A stretch of DNA of 11,811 nt, taken from positions 1 to 11,811 of the forward strand of contig SKPT01000023.1 in assembly GCA_007119405.1 (NCBI GenBank), read 5' to 3'. Made by a program: the position numbers and the translations under genes. The notes beneath the pieces were generated by a model, which did not search any database, was not told the DNA's origin, and saw only the letters and a program-made list of their open reading frames with translations. Origin of the DNA: Phycisphaeraceae bacterium. GTDB lineage: Bacteria > Planctomycetota > Phycisphaerae > Phycisphaerales > Phycisphaeraceae. Positions 1 through 6,586 of the stretch are shown piece by piece (the first letter of the stretch is position 1; the number at the start of each line of letters is the position of its first letter).

Positions 1-99
1 CTCAAGTTCCTCAGCCGCAACCGCCATGGCAAAGCTGTGGGTCAGGCATGCCACCAGTATCTGGCGCATCCCTCGGCCCCCGATCGTCAAGCAGCGCAT
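1..99 (-). CDS. Secreted protein, N-terminal fragment (signal peptide only)
   Basis: This gene begins inside the window and runs off the left edge, leaving 33 codons. The visible residues are a signal peptide: a basic start (MRCLTIGGRGMRQ), a hydrophobic core (ILVACLTHSFAMAVAA), and a likely signal peptidase I cut before EELE. The start is supported by a strong Shine-Dalgarno GGAGG 7 nt upstream (107-111). A second in-frame ATG at codon 11 would give a shorter signal peptide but has only a weak site. LVAC resembles a lipobox, but the hydrophobic stretch before it is too short and an Arg lies close by, so I favour an ordinary secreted protein. It follows the dioxygenase gene by 55 bp on the same strand, so it is probably in the same operon. 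The mature protein is not visible and no function can be given. Confidence 0.65.
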   Translation of the reverse strand, partial: MRCLTIGGRGMRQILVACLTHSFAMAVAAEELE

Positions 100-106
100 C
101 GTCGTT

Positions 107-111
107 CCTCC
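107..111 (-). promoter_or_regulatory. Ribosome binding site that fixes the start of the left-edge gene
   Basis: On the minus strand GGAGG lies 7 nt before the ATG at 97-99. It is a near-perfect anti-16S match, and it is the main reason to call the short edge-truncated gene real. Confidence 0.6.
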
Positions 112-154
112 ATTGGCATCGGTCGGCTTTAGGCATCCAACCCCGGCCAGGGCA

Positions 155-1006
155 TCAGTGCCGGACATCGAAGCGGGTGGTTCGGCCGATGTAGTCGATC
201 GGCTCGTCCACGAACACCGCGCTGGTGTTCAGGCGGTCATGGCGAAAGAATGATTCAGTGCCCTTCGGAAACGGTATCTGCGCGTCCTTCCACCACGCGC
301 AGTTGTGAATCATGGCGATCATGGGCCGCGGCTCGTCGGATCGGTTCGTCATCCCGCGATGCCACATCCGGACATCGCGAATCAGCACATCGCCGGCATA
401 AACCACCGGTTGCACGGGGTCCGCCACCGCACGCTGCGCCGCCACACGCTCGGCCGCCACCCGTATGTTGCCGTCCTGAATCGCAATCGAGGTGTCCAGA
501 TGAGTTCCCGGCCACAACTCCGTCGAACCGTTCTCCGGCCCCATGTCCACCACCGGGACATTGACCACAAGGCCATAGGCCGGGTGCGCATGCTCCAGGT
601 TCGGCCAGAGCTGACCGATGTCGGCATGCACCGGCTGCGTTTCAGAGCCGGGGAGATTCGTGTTGCCGCTGTAAAACGTGTTCTTTACGCCCCGGCCCAG
701 AACCGCTTCCGTCACGTCGGTGACCAGGTCGTTCAGCAGCACGTCCTTGAACAGAAACGGAGCAAATGGCGGTGGATCCTGCTGTAGATGGCCGGCCGTG
801 AACTGAGTCGGTATCTCGCGTCGGGACAGAATCTGCTCCACATCCTCGAGCATCCGATGCCGCAGGACTTCGACGTGCGCCGCGTCAACGACGTCCTTGA
901 GGACGACGTAGCCCCACCGCGTCACCGCCTCGACAGCCGCCCGACGGTGAGTCGCCTCAAGGCACCCGGCCCGAACCTCGCTGGACGTGATCGCAAGCGT
1001 ATTCAT
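155..1006 (-). CDS. Phytanoyl-CoA dioxygenase (PhyH) family Fe(II)/2-oxoglutarate oxygenase
   Basis: A 283-residue protein with no signal peptide, so probably cytoplasmic. The double-stranded beta-helix metal site is visible: His127 and Asp129 in QPVHADIGQLWP, the distal His216 in RMWHRGMTN, and Arg227, placed to bind the 2-oxoglutarate carboxylate. GSTELWPGTHL is the typical PhyH segment between them. Members hydroxylate or halogenate varied small molecules using Fe(II), O2 and 2-oxoglutarate; the substrate here is not predictable. The length fits the family. The frame stays open upstream to a TTG at 1075 that would overlap the end of the preceding hydrolase gene. I prefer the ATG at 1006 because it has AGG 5 nt upstream and removes an Arg-rich extension unlike the family. 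It lies 58 bp after the glycoside hydrolase gene and is probably cotranscribed with it. Confidence 0.88.
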   Translation of the reverse strand: MNTLAITSSEVRAGCLEATHRRAAVEAVTRWGYVVLKDVVDAAHVEVLRHRMLEDVEQILSRREIPTQFTAGHLQQDPPPFAPFLFKDVLLNDLVTDVTEAVLGRGVKNTFYSGNTNLPGSETQPVHADIGQLWPNLEHAHPAYGLVVNVPVVDMGPENGSTELWPGTHLDTSIAIQDGNIRVAAERVAAQRAVADPVQPVVYAGDVLIRDVRMWHRGMTNRSDEPRPMIAMIHNCAWWKDAQIPFPKGTESFFRHDRLNTSAVFVDEPIDYIGRTTRFDVRH

Positions 1007-1064
1007 CTGCACCTGATCCAGAGCACTCGGCAATCTGCCGACGTTCCGTCTGGCCCGCCGACGC

Positions 1065-4000
1065 TCATCGCTCAAACCGGAACTCGACCTCGTTCGCCCA
1101 CGACCGCGCCCAGTCCACCTGAAACGCGTAGCCCCATCGCGACACGCTGCGCTGCCGCGCCAGCTCCATCGTGCCCACGCCCGCGTCGTCGTTGACGCGG
1201 TAGCTGAACTTGATCGTCTCGCCCGCGTCGAGGCGCTGGCGCACCAGCGGGATCTCCGACCAGGGAATCGCCGCCTCGACGATGCGGGTGTTGTCCTCGT
1301 GCCGGATCACGAGCTTCCCGTCATGCACCGGGCCGTCGTAAGGCGACTCGGGCTGGCGCGGGTAGAAGTGCTTGGGCGGCATGCCGGGATGGCGCAGGCG
1401 CCAGATCTCCGTGCCGCCGCCATGCTCCTCGGCCACCTTGTTCAGGGCGTACTCGAGGTCCGTGCATGGGCCGCGCGTGTAGTGCGGCCGGGTGTTCTCG
1501 GGATAGGCGTCCCAGCTCCACGGCTCGAGATGACCTTCCGGGTCGCCCGGGGGCACGACGTTGAACGCGAGCTGCACGTTGTCCAGCGCCGTGCCCTGGG
1601 CGTGGCCGGCCGGCAGGTCCGGGTGCTGGCGGTAGGAGTAGCGTCTGACGCCCTCCGGCCAGGTCAGGGCTTCGAGCTGCTCGGGGTCCGGCTCGGCGAC
1701 GGGCTGGCCTTGCTCGTCCAACTGGATGTAGACCGTCTCCGGGTAGAAGTAGGCGTCGTCGTCGCGCGTCTCGAAGCGCACCCCGCCCGGGTGGGGTGTC
1801 GTGTCGGCGATGCGCGCGGCGAAATAGAAGTTGTCGTCGTCATAGGCGAGGTACGCCGTGGCGAAACCCTGCTCCAGCCGCTCGGGCATCGCTTCGTGCG
1901 GGAACCAGGCCTCCTGTTCGAGCGTCAGGTCGGCGGCCGCTTCCTGCTCGATGGGCTGCGGCAGCACGCCGTCCCAATCGTCCAGCGACCCGTCGACCGT
2001 GATGGTGCGTTGCTCAATCACGTTCACGCGCATCGGCTCCTCGTGCTCGACCCAGCCATCCTCGCCGGCATCGAGCCGCAGCCACAGCGGGTAGACGTTG
2101 CTGGCATCCGGCTCGCCGGAGGTCACCCGCACCGCCACCTCGCGCGTCTCGTGCGGGGCCAGGCGGATCGCGTCGGGGTGATCGACCTGAAGCTCGCCCA
2201 GGGTCAGCTCCAGCTCCGCCTCGATGGGCCGATTCAGCACGTTCGTCAGCTCCAGGCGCAGCGTGGGCTGGTCCTCGATGCGCTCGAGCATGTCGCGCGC
2301 GACCACCGCGATCGGCTGATACCCCTCGATTCGCGCGGCGGCCAGCGCCTCGAGCAGCTCATCGAAGGTCGCCTCGCCCGGGCGCACGCGAACGTAGATC
2401 CCCTCGCCGGACAAGGGGACGATCAGTCGCTCGCCGTCGTGCTCCAGTTCGTTGCCGTAGGTGCCGTAGGCGGCGAAGCGTCGGTCCGCATCGTTGATGA
2501 TCATCCGCGCGTCGCGCAGGTGCTGAAAGCCGGCCAGCACCTGCTTCAACGCTTCGCGCTCTTCTGAAGCTGCGTTTTCCGGAAGTGCCGCGAGCTGCTC
2601 ACGGGCGCGGCGCTTGTCCTCGGCCTCGGCCAGGCCGCGCACCATCCAGAAGGGGAACGCGGGCACCTCGTCCTGGAACGCCGGGCCCAGGTCGCCGACG
2701 ACAACGGCGGTGCCATCGTCGCGGTCGCCGTCCTCGCCTTCAAAGACGATGACCCAGGGCAGGCCGTTGTCGAAAAGCAGCTTGCGGAACGCCCGCTCGC
2801 CGACGAACTTCTGCGAGGCGGCGATGGCCGCGTTGATGGGCCAGGCGGCCGGCAGCGTGCGCCGCTCGGGTTCGTCGTCGGCCTGTTGCACGTCCACGTC
2901 CAGGCGATCCATCGTCCCGCCGCCAAAGATGCCCACGATCCGGTCATAGCCGAACGACGCCTTGGCGGCGATCAGGGCGGCGACGCCTTCCTCCGTGTTC
3001 GCGGCCCAGCTTTCGGTGTCCCAGATTTCGGTGGGTCCGTTCTCGTGCTCGCGCTGGCGGAACAGCCTGATGGTCGAGCCCGAGGTGTTGCCCTGGTAGT
3101 GCACGCTCATGAAGTCGAGCCACTGGAGGTATTCCGTCGAGCCGTCGGAGAAGAACTTGTCGAAGGTGTTGGACATGGAGTCGTTGCCGCCGATGCGCAC
3201 GTCGACGCCGGCGTCTTCGCGGGCGCGCTGCACGCCCTTGGCCATGTGGCGGTACATGTCGCGATAGCGAAGCATGTCCGCGCCCCAGCCGGCGATCGAG
3301 CTGCCCTCCCACGGCTCGTTCCACAGCATCACGCCGTTGATCGGGCCCCGGGGATAGCCATATTCCACGCACAGCCTGTAGACGAACTCCTGCCAGTCCT
3401 CATCGTAGGCCGGCTTCCAGGCCATGTCCGCGGGGTAATAGGTGGTGATGATGGGCTTGTCGTCGACATACTGGAGCAGCGGTCGCGGCCGGCCCAGGGG
3501 CTGGTAGGGCGCGTGCCATGGCACGCCGTGGCCGAACTCCACGGTGGTGGTCATGCCCGCCTCGCCGATCCGGCGCAGCAGGCGCATGTTGTGATACGTG
3601 TCCCACCACTGGTCAAAGTCCTCGTCCGTCGTCGGCTTGTAGGTCATGCCGATGCGGTTGGGGTAGGCGGCGAGGCGTTTCAACTGGTCGATGTCGTCGC
3701 TGTCCATCGTGTAGCGCCGGAACTGCGCTCCCTCGGGCAGGTGAACTTCATGGATGCGCGCCAGGGCACCGCCGAAGAAGCGGCCGTGGCCATCGACGTC
3801 GGCGATCACGACGTAGCCGCCGAAGCGCTCGGGCAGTTCGGGGTCGATGGTCAGGTTCTTGAACCCCTCGGCCGGAATCTCCAGCTCGAATGGGATGCGG
3901 GCGACGTCGCGCGTGCGTCGCAGGCCCGTGACCCCGAGCGAGCCGGGGTCTTCGTTGTAGGCCTGCTGCTCGAACACATCGAAGGCGCCGCGCACCGGCA

Positions 4001-4283
4001 TCGGCTCGGCCGTCAGGTTCTGGAACTGGAACGTCAACTCCGCCTGCTCGCCGGGGCGGAGCAGATTGGCCGGGATGTTGGTGTCGATGAGCTGGACGCG
4101 GAGGCGGCCGTCGGATTGGAAGCGTTGCTCGGCATGGTCGGGGTCGACCGCCCAGGCGTTGACGAACGACTCGGTGGGCGTGGACCAGCCGATGCGGAAG
4201 CCCGCGGCAGGGGTGGCGATCATCAGCAGCATGAGCCCGACCAGGCCGGCGTGCCCGCGGCGCCGATGGGTTGAACGGTGCAT
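1065..4283 (-). CDS. Secreted clan GH-A-like glycoside hydrolase with C-terminal CBM9-like domain
   Basis: A 1072-residue exported protein. A signal peptide occupies residues 1-27 (basic RSTHRRRGH, core LVGLMLLMIA, cut near TPAAG). An Ig-like beta domain follows at about 60-180, then a TIM-barrel catalytic region at about 205-515. Glu323 in MLWNEPWEG is the expected acid/base after strand 4. DFMSVHYQG (about 391-399) carries the His-x-Tyr of GH-A enzymes. Glu424 in EIWDTESWA is the likely nucleophile. A second Ig/NEW3-like domain lies at about 675-755. Residues 760-1072 form a CBM9-like domain starting ITVDGSLDDWDG with AYLAYDDDNFYFAARI, presumed to bind sugar. The exact GH family (GH39- or GH5-like) and substrate cannot be assigned. 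The start at 4283 has GGAG 7 nt upstream (4291-4294); an open frame reaching 4421 would bury the signal peptide. It is the first gene of a probable operon with the dioxygenase, divergent from the PEP-CTERM gene. Confidence 0.85.
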   Translation of the reverse strand: MHRSTHRRRGHAGLVGLMLLMIATPAAGFRIGWSTPTESFVNAWAVDPDHAEQRFQSDGRLRVQLIDTNIPANLLRPGEQAELTFQFQNLTAEPMPVRGAFDVFEQQAYNEDPGSLGVTGLRRTRDVARIPFELEIPAEGFKNLTIDPELPERFGGYVVIADVDGHGRFFGGALARIHEVHLPEGAQFRRYTMDSDDIDQLKRLAAYPNRIGMTYKPTTDEDFDQWWDTYHNMRLLRRIGEAGMTTTVEFGHGVPWHAPYQPLGRPRPLLQYVDDKPIITTYYPADMAWKPAYDEDWQEFVYRLCVEYGYPRGPINGVMLWNEPWEGSSIAGWGADMLRYRDMYRHMAKGVQRAREDAGVDVRIGGNDSMSNTFDKFFSDGSTEYLQWLDFMSVHYQGNTSGSTIRLFRQREHENGPTEIWDTESWAANTEEGVAALIAAKASFGYDRIVGIFGGGTMDRLDVDVQQADDEPERRTLPAAWPINAAIAASQKFVGERAFRKLLFDNGLPWVIVFEGEDGDRDDGTAVVVGDLGPAFQDEVPAFPFWMVRGLAEAEDKRRAREQLAALPENAASEEREALKQVLAGFQHLRDARMIINDADRRFAAYGTYGNELEHDGERLIVPLSGEGIYVRVRPGEATFDELLEALAAARIEGYQPIAVVARDMLERIEDQPTLRLELTNVLNRPIEAELELTLGELQVDHPDAIRLAPHETREVAVRVTSGEPDASNVYPLWLRLDAGEDGWVEHEEPMRVNVIEQRTITVDGSLDDWDGVLPQPIEQEAAADLTLEQEAWFPHEAMPERLEQGFATAYLAYDDDNFYFAARIADTTPHPGGVRFETRDDDAYFYPETVYIQLDEQGQPVAEPDPEQLEALTWPEGVRRYSYRQHPDLPAGHAQGTALDNVQLAFNVVPPGDPEGHLEPWSWDAYPENTRPHYTRGPCTDLEYALNKVAEEHGGGTEIWRLRHPGMPPKHFYPRQPESPYDGPVHDGKLVIRHEDNTRIVEAAIPWSEIPLVRQRLDAGETIKFSYRVNDDAGVGTMELARQRSVSRWGYAFQVDWARSWANEVEFRFER

Positions 4284-4306
4284 CAGCGTGCTCCTTTTTT
4301 GGGGTT

Positions 4307-4320
4307 GACGGGTCGAATGG
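4307..4320 (-). promoter_or_regulatory. Leader element shared with the 8321-11584 gene, copy 1
   Basis: Read on the minus strand, CCATTCGACCCGTC lies 23 nt before the start codon of the hydrolase. A close match (CCGTTCGACCGGGTC) sits in the same place before the propeller gene starting at 11584, and both are followed by an A-run and GGAG. It could be a short operator, a translational control element or a remnant of duplication. Confidence 0.3.
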
Positions 4321-4393
4321 CAAGGCGATGTGCCGACGGCGGCTTGACGCGCCGGGTTCCGATGAGCCATAGCGGCGATGGCGTTATGGATGG

Positions 4394-4421
4394 ATTGTAT
4401 AAAATTGGTAAGGTCGTGCAA
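4394..4421 (-). promoter_or_regulatory. Candidate sigma-70-like promoter for the hydrolase operon
   Basis: On the minus strand a TTGCAC -35 box (4416-4421), a 16-bp spacer and a TACAAT -10 box (4394-4399) lie in a locally AT-rich patch. Transcription starting near 4387 would give a leader of about 100 nt before the ATG at 4283. Read by eye only. Confidence 0.5.
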
Positions 4422-4477
4422 CCGGCATCCCCCCGACGGGCGCGTCGCAACAGGCGCCCGGCAACCGTTCTTAATGT

Positions 4478-4511
4478 AAAATCAAAATATAAGGTAGTTT
4501 ATGTTGATTTT
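4478..4511. promoter_or_regulatory. AT-rich 34-bp imperfect palindrome, candidate operator
   Basis: AAAATCAA at 4478-4485 is the exact reverse complement of TTGATTTT at 4504-4511. After one mismatch the symmetry continues with ATA/TAT around a 10-bp centre, so 11 of 12 positions per arm match. It stands out as an AT island in GC-rich DNA and lies between the two divergent promoter candidates. A dimeric regulator bound here could control both directions. No regulator gene is visible in the window. Confidence 0.4.
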
Positions 4512-4570
4512 CGCTCCGCCGGGGTCGACCCCCCTTGGGCCCGCGACGGAAGGTCTGCCCGGAAAAAGGG

Positions 4571-4598
4571 TTGACGGGAGAGCAGAACAGAGTATCTT
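4571..4598 (+). promoter_or_regulatory. Candidate sigma-70-like promoter for the PEP-CTERM gene
   Basis: TTGACG (4571-4576), a 16-bp spacer and TATCTT (4593-4598) precede the gene starting at 4704. The leader would be about 100 nt, ending in a purine-rich GGAGAG ribosome site around 4690-4697. A nearby TACTAT at 4608 is an alternative -10 box without a good -35. Confidence 0.45.
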
Positions 4599-4703
4599 TG
4601 ATCAAGGTACTATTTTGGTTTCGATGCCGCCGCGGGTGCCGAGGCTCGGAAGCGGCCGGTCAGCGCCAAGATTCACATCCACCGGGAAAGGAGAGAGCAA
4701 CTG

Positions 4704-6446
4704 ATGTTCACCTGCCTGCGAACAGCGGCGTGTGCGGCGGCAACGGTGGCCCTGGTGCCGGCGCCGGCCTTGGGCACCACCGTCATTGAAGACCTTTTCA
4801 CCGCCGGCACCTCCGGCGACGCGCTGCACGGCCTGGCGCCGGACACGGCCAATGTGCCCGGCAGCACGTGGAGCTTCACGGGCAACGCCGACGTCTGGGG
4901 CCTCGATGCCGTCGCCGTCCAGGACCACGGCGACCAAGGCCGCATCGCCGCCGTGCCCCAGTTCGACACCGGCGGTCAGCTCGCCACCGCGGGAACCCTC
5001 GGCGGTGAGGTCACCCTTTCCGCCCGGCTCAGCGTCCCGACCGGACCCAACTTCGACGCCCACCGCGCCATGTTCCTGGGCACCTGGCAGGACAACCAGC
5101 AGCAGGCCACCGGCGGGTCGGGCATGAACCACTTTCACGACGGCGGGTTCCGCGGCATCGGCATCAACCGCGCCGGCGAGATCGTCACCCGCGACAACGA
5201 GTGGCGGCAGACCGGCCTGTTCGTCGACGACTTCGACGACACCGCCTTCCATGACCTGAGCCTCACCTTCGATGCCGCCAGCGGGTCGGTGACGGACCTG
5301 AGCGTCGGCATGCAGTCGTTCGATTTCGCGGCGCAATCCGCGGTCGCTTCGCCGTTCGCCGACGCGTCGCTGAACCACGTTGGCTTCGGCTCGCCCGGCG
5401 GTGGCGGAGCGTTGAGCAGCTTCAGCGTTCACGCCACGAGCACCACGCCGCCGGACCCCGACCCCGACCCCGGCCCCGACCCGGACCCGCCGCCGCCCGG
5501 CCAGGACGGCGGCTGGGGGCCGGACTTCAGCATCGTTGACGGCAGCCTCAAGATCCCCGGCGTCGGGCCGGACAACCCCGTCATCTACGACAACGACTGG
5601 TGGCTGGACGTGATCGATTCCGGCTTCGCCGCCGCGCAGCATCACCTCGGCCGCATGGACCTGCGCGGATTCATCACGACGGCGGACATGTGGGACGGCG
5701 GTCGGCTCTACTCGCTTCAGGACAGCATCGACGACTTCACCGAATTCCGCAACCTCGCGATCGAGTCGGGCTGGACCCGGACGCCCGACTACACCGCCGG
5801 CGCCGCCGACCCGCTGCAACAGCCCGCCAGCGGCAACATCTCCGACACCGTCTTCACGCCCACGGACGGCAGCAACCTGATCGTCGAGGAGGCGATGAAG
5901 GCCTCGCCGGAGGAGCCGCTCGTGCTCGTCGTGGGCGGGGCGCCGACCACGGTCGCCACCGCTCTGCTCCAGAAGCCGGAGATCGCCGAGCGCATGATTG
6001 TGCTCTGGTTGGCGATCCGCGAATACAACGCCCAGGACCAGTGGGGCTCGCACGTCATGCTCCAACGCGCCCCGGTGGTTCACTACAACTTCCAGCTCCG
6101 CGACGGCCTGACGCAGGAGATGCTCGATTCGCTGCCCGAAACACCCCTGAACGTGCGCTACCGCGACTCCGGGCTCGTCCTGGACAACGCCGTGGGCGAC
6201 GGCGTGCTGCTGACCTGGCTGTTCGACAACAGCCTCATCACCGGCGCCGAGAAGCAGAACCTGACCAACCTCATCAGCTTCAGCCCGACGACGCAGCGGC
6301 CTTACGACTTCCTGCACATTCCCAACGAGCACAAGCGATCGACCGAGATCGCCCAGCACATGATCGACACGCTGGCGATCCCCGAGCCCACGACCGCCGT
6401 GCTGCTGGGCATCGGCGGCGCGTTGATCCTGATGCGCCGGCGCTGA
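4704..6446 (+). CDS. PEP-CTERM protein with lectin-like N-terminus and nucleoside-hydrolase-like C-terminus
   Basis: A 580-residue exported protein. Residues 1-24 form a signal peptide, cut near PALG. Residues 25-245 are beta-rich and Gly/Asp-rich, plausibly a jelly-roll (LamG/concanavalin-like) fold. An Asp-Pro linker spans 249-266. Residues 280-555 resemble the inosine-uridine nucleoside hydrolase fold: VIYDNDWWLDVID (293-305) stands where the family has its DxDxxxDD calcium/ribose cluster, and LVLVVGGAPTTVATAL (406-421) matches the conserved xGPLTNxA segment. The Asp cluster is altered, so activity is uncertain and a binding role is possible. The last 23 residues are a PEP-CTERM signal: IPEP at 559-562, a hydrophobic helix, then a final RRR. 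Exosortase is expected to cleave there; its gene is not in the window. The gene is alone on the plus strand, divergent from the hydrolase operon and convergent with the propeller operon. Confidence 0.82.
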   Translation: MFTCLRTAACAAATVALVPAPALGTTVIEDLFTAGTSGDALHGLAPDTANVPGSTWSFTGNADVWGLDAVAVQDHGDQGRIAAVPQFDTGGQLATAGTLGGEVTLSARLSVPTGPNFDAHRAMFLGTWQDNQQQATGGSGMNHFHDGGFRGIGINRAGEIVTRDNEWRQTGLFVDDFDDTAFHDLSLTFDAASGSVTDLSVGMQSFDFAAQSAVASPFADASLNHVGFGSPGGGGALSSFSVHATSTTPPDPDPDPGPDPDPPPPGQDGGWGPDFSIVDGSLKIPGVGPDNPVIYDNDWWLDVIDSGFAAAQHHLGRMDLRGFITTADMWDGGRLYSLQDSIDDFTEFRNLAIESGWTRTPDYTAGAADPLQQPASGNISDTVFTPTDGSNLIVEEAMKASPEEPLVLVVGGAPTTVATALLQKPEIAERMIVLWLAIREYNAQDQWGSHVMLQRAPVVHYNFQLRDGLTQEMLDSLPETPLNVRYRDSGLVLDNAVGDGVLLTWLFDNSLITGAEKQNLTNLISFSPTTQRPYDFLHIPNEHKRSTEIAQHMIDTLAIPEPTTAVLLGIGGALILMRRR

Positions 6447-6586
6447 GCGGCGCGATTCGCGCTGGACGCATGCAACCGCCGGCGCAAATCCGCTGGGTAC
6501 GGAGGGCCCCTGCAACCGTGTTCGCTCGAGGCCCCCGCACCCACGGGCCGGGAGCAGCGCTTAATGGCGGGCGCACCCGCCGAGGT
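6447..6586. other. Convergent intergenic gap with weak hairpins
   Basis: These 140 bp separate the ends of the plus-strand PEP-CTERM gene and the minus-strand propeller gene. GCGCG-ATT-CGCGC (6450-6462) follows the first stop and GGCGGG-CGCA-CCCGCC (6566-6581) follows the second. Neither has a T-run on its transcript, so neither is a clear intrinsic terminator. No gene is seen. Confidence 0.35.

Noticed and set aside
1007..1075. TTG start extending the dioxygenase by 23 residues
   Set aside because: The extension is Arg-rich and unlike PhyH N-termini, it overlaps the upstream stop, and the ATG at 1006 has an AGG ribosome site. An ATG overlapping the upstream stop at 1066-1068 is in another frame.
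2886..4274. A plus-strand open frame of 462 codons opposite the hydrolase, and a similar one of 422 codons at 1299-2567
   Set aside because: Antisense to conserved catalytic and CBM9-like coding sequence; no signal or domain in the translation; a composition artefact.
4284..4421. Upstream start for the hydrolase at 4421
   Set aside because: It would place 46 residues before a typical signal peptide and overlap the promoter candidate; the ATG at 4283 has GGAG at good spacing.
4278..4574. A 98-codon plus-strand frame in the divergent control region
   Set aside because: It starts over the beginning of the hydrolase gene, has no convincing ribosome site, and crosses the promoter candidates and palindrome; the product is basic and featureless.
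5449..5502. Repeat-like GACCCC / CCGGAC run as a possible tandem repeat or slippage locus
   Set aside because: It encodes the Asp-Pro linker between the two halves of the PEP-CTERM protein; the frame continues to the sorting signal, so it is best read as a normal linker.
4602..6515. A minus-strand open frame of 637 codons opposite the PEP-CTERM gene
   Set aside because: The sense frame has a signal peptide, linker and PEP-CTERM tail; the antisense product is a low-complexity Val/Arg/Gly-rich shadow.
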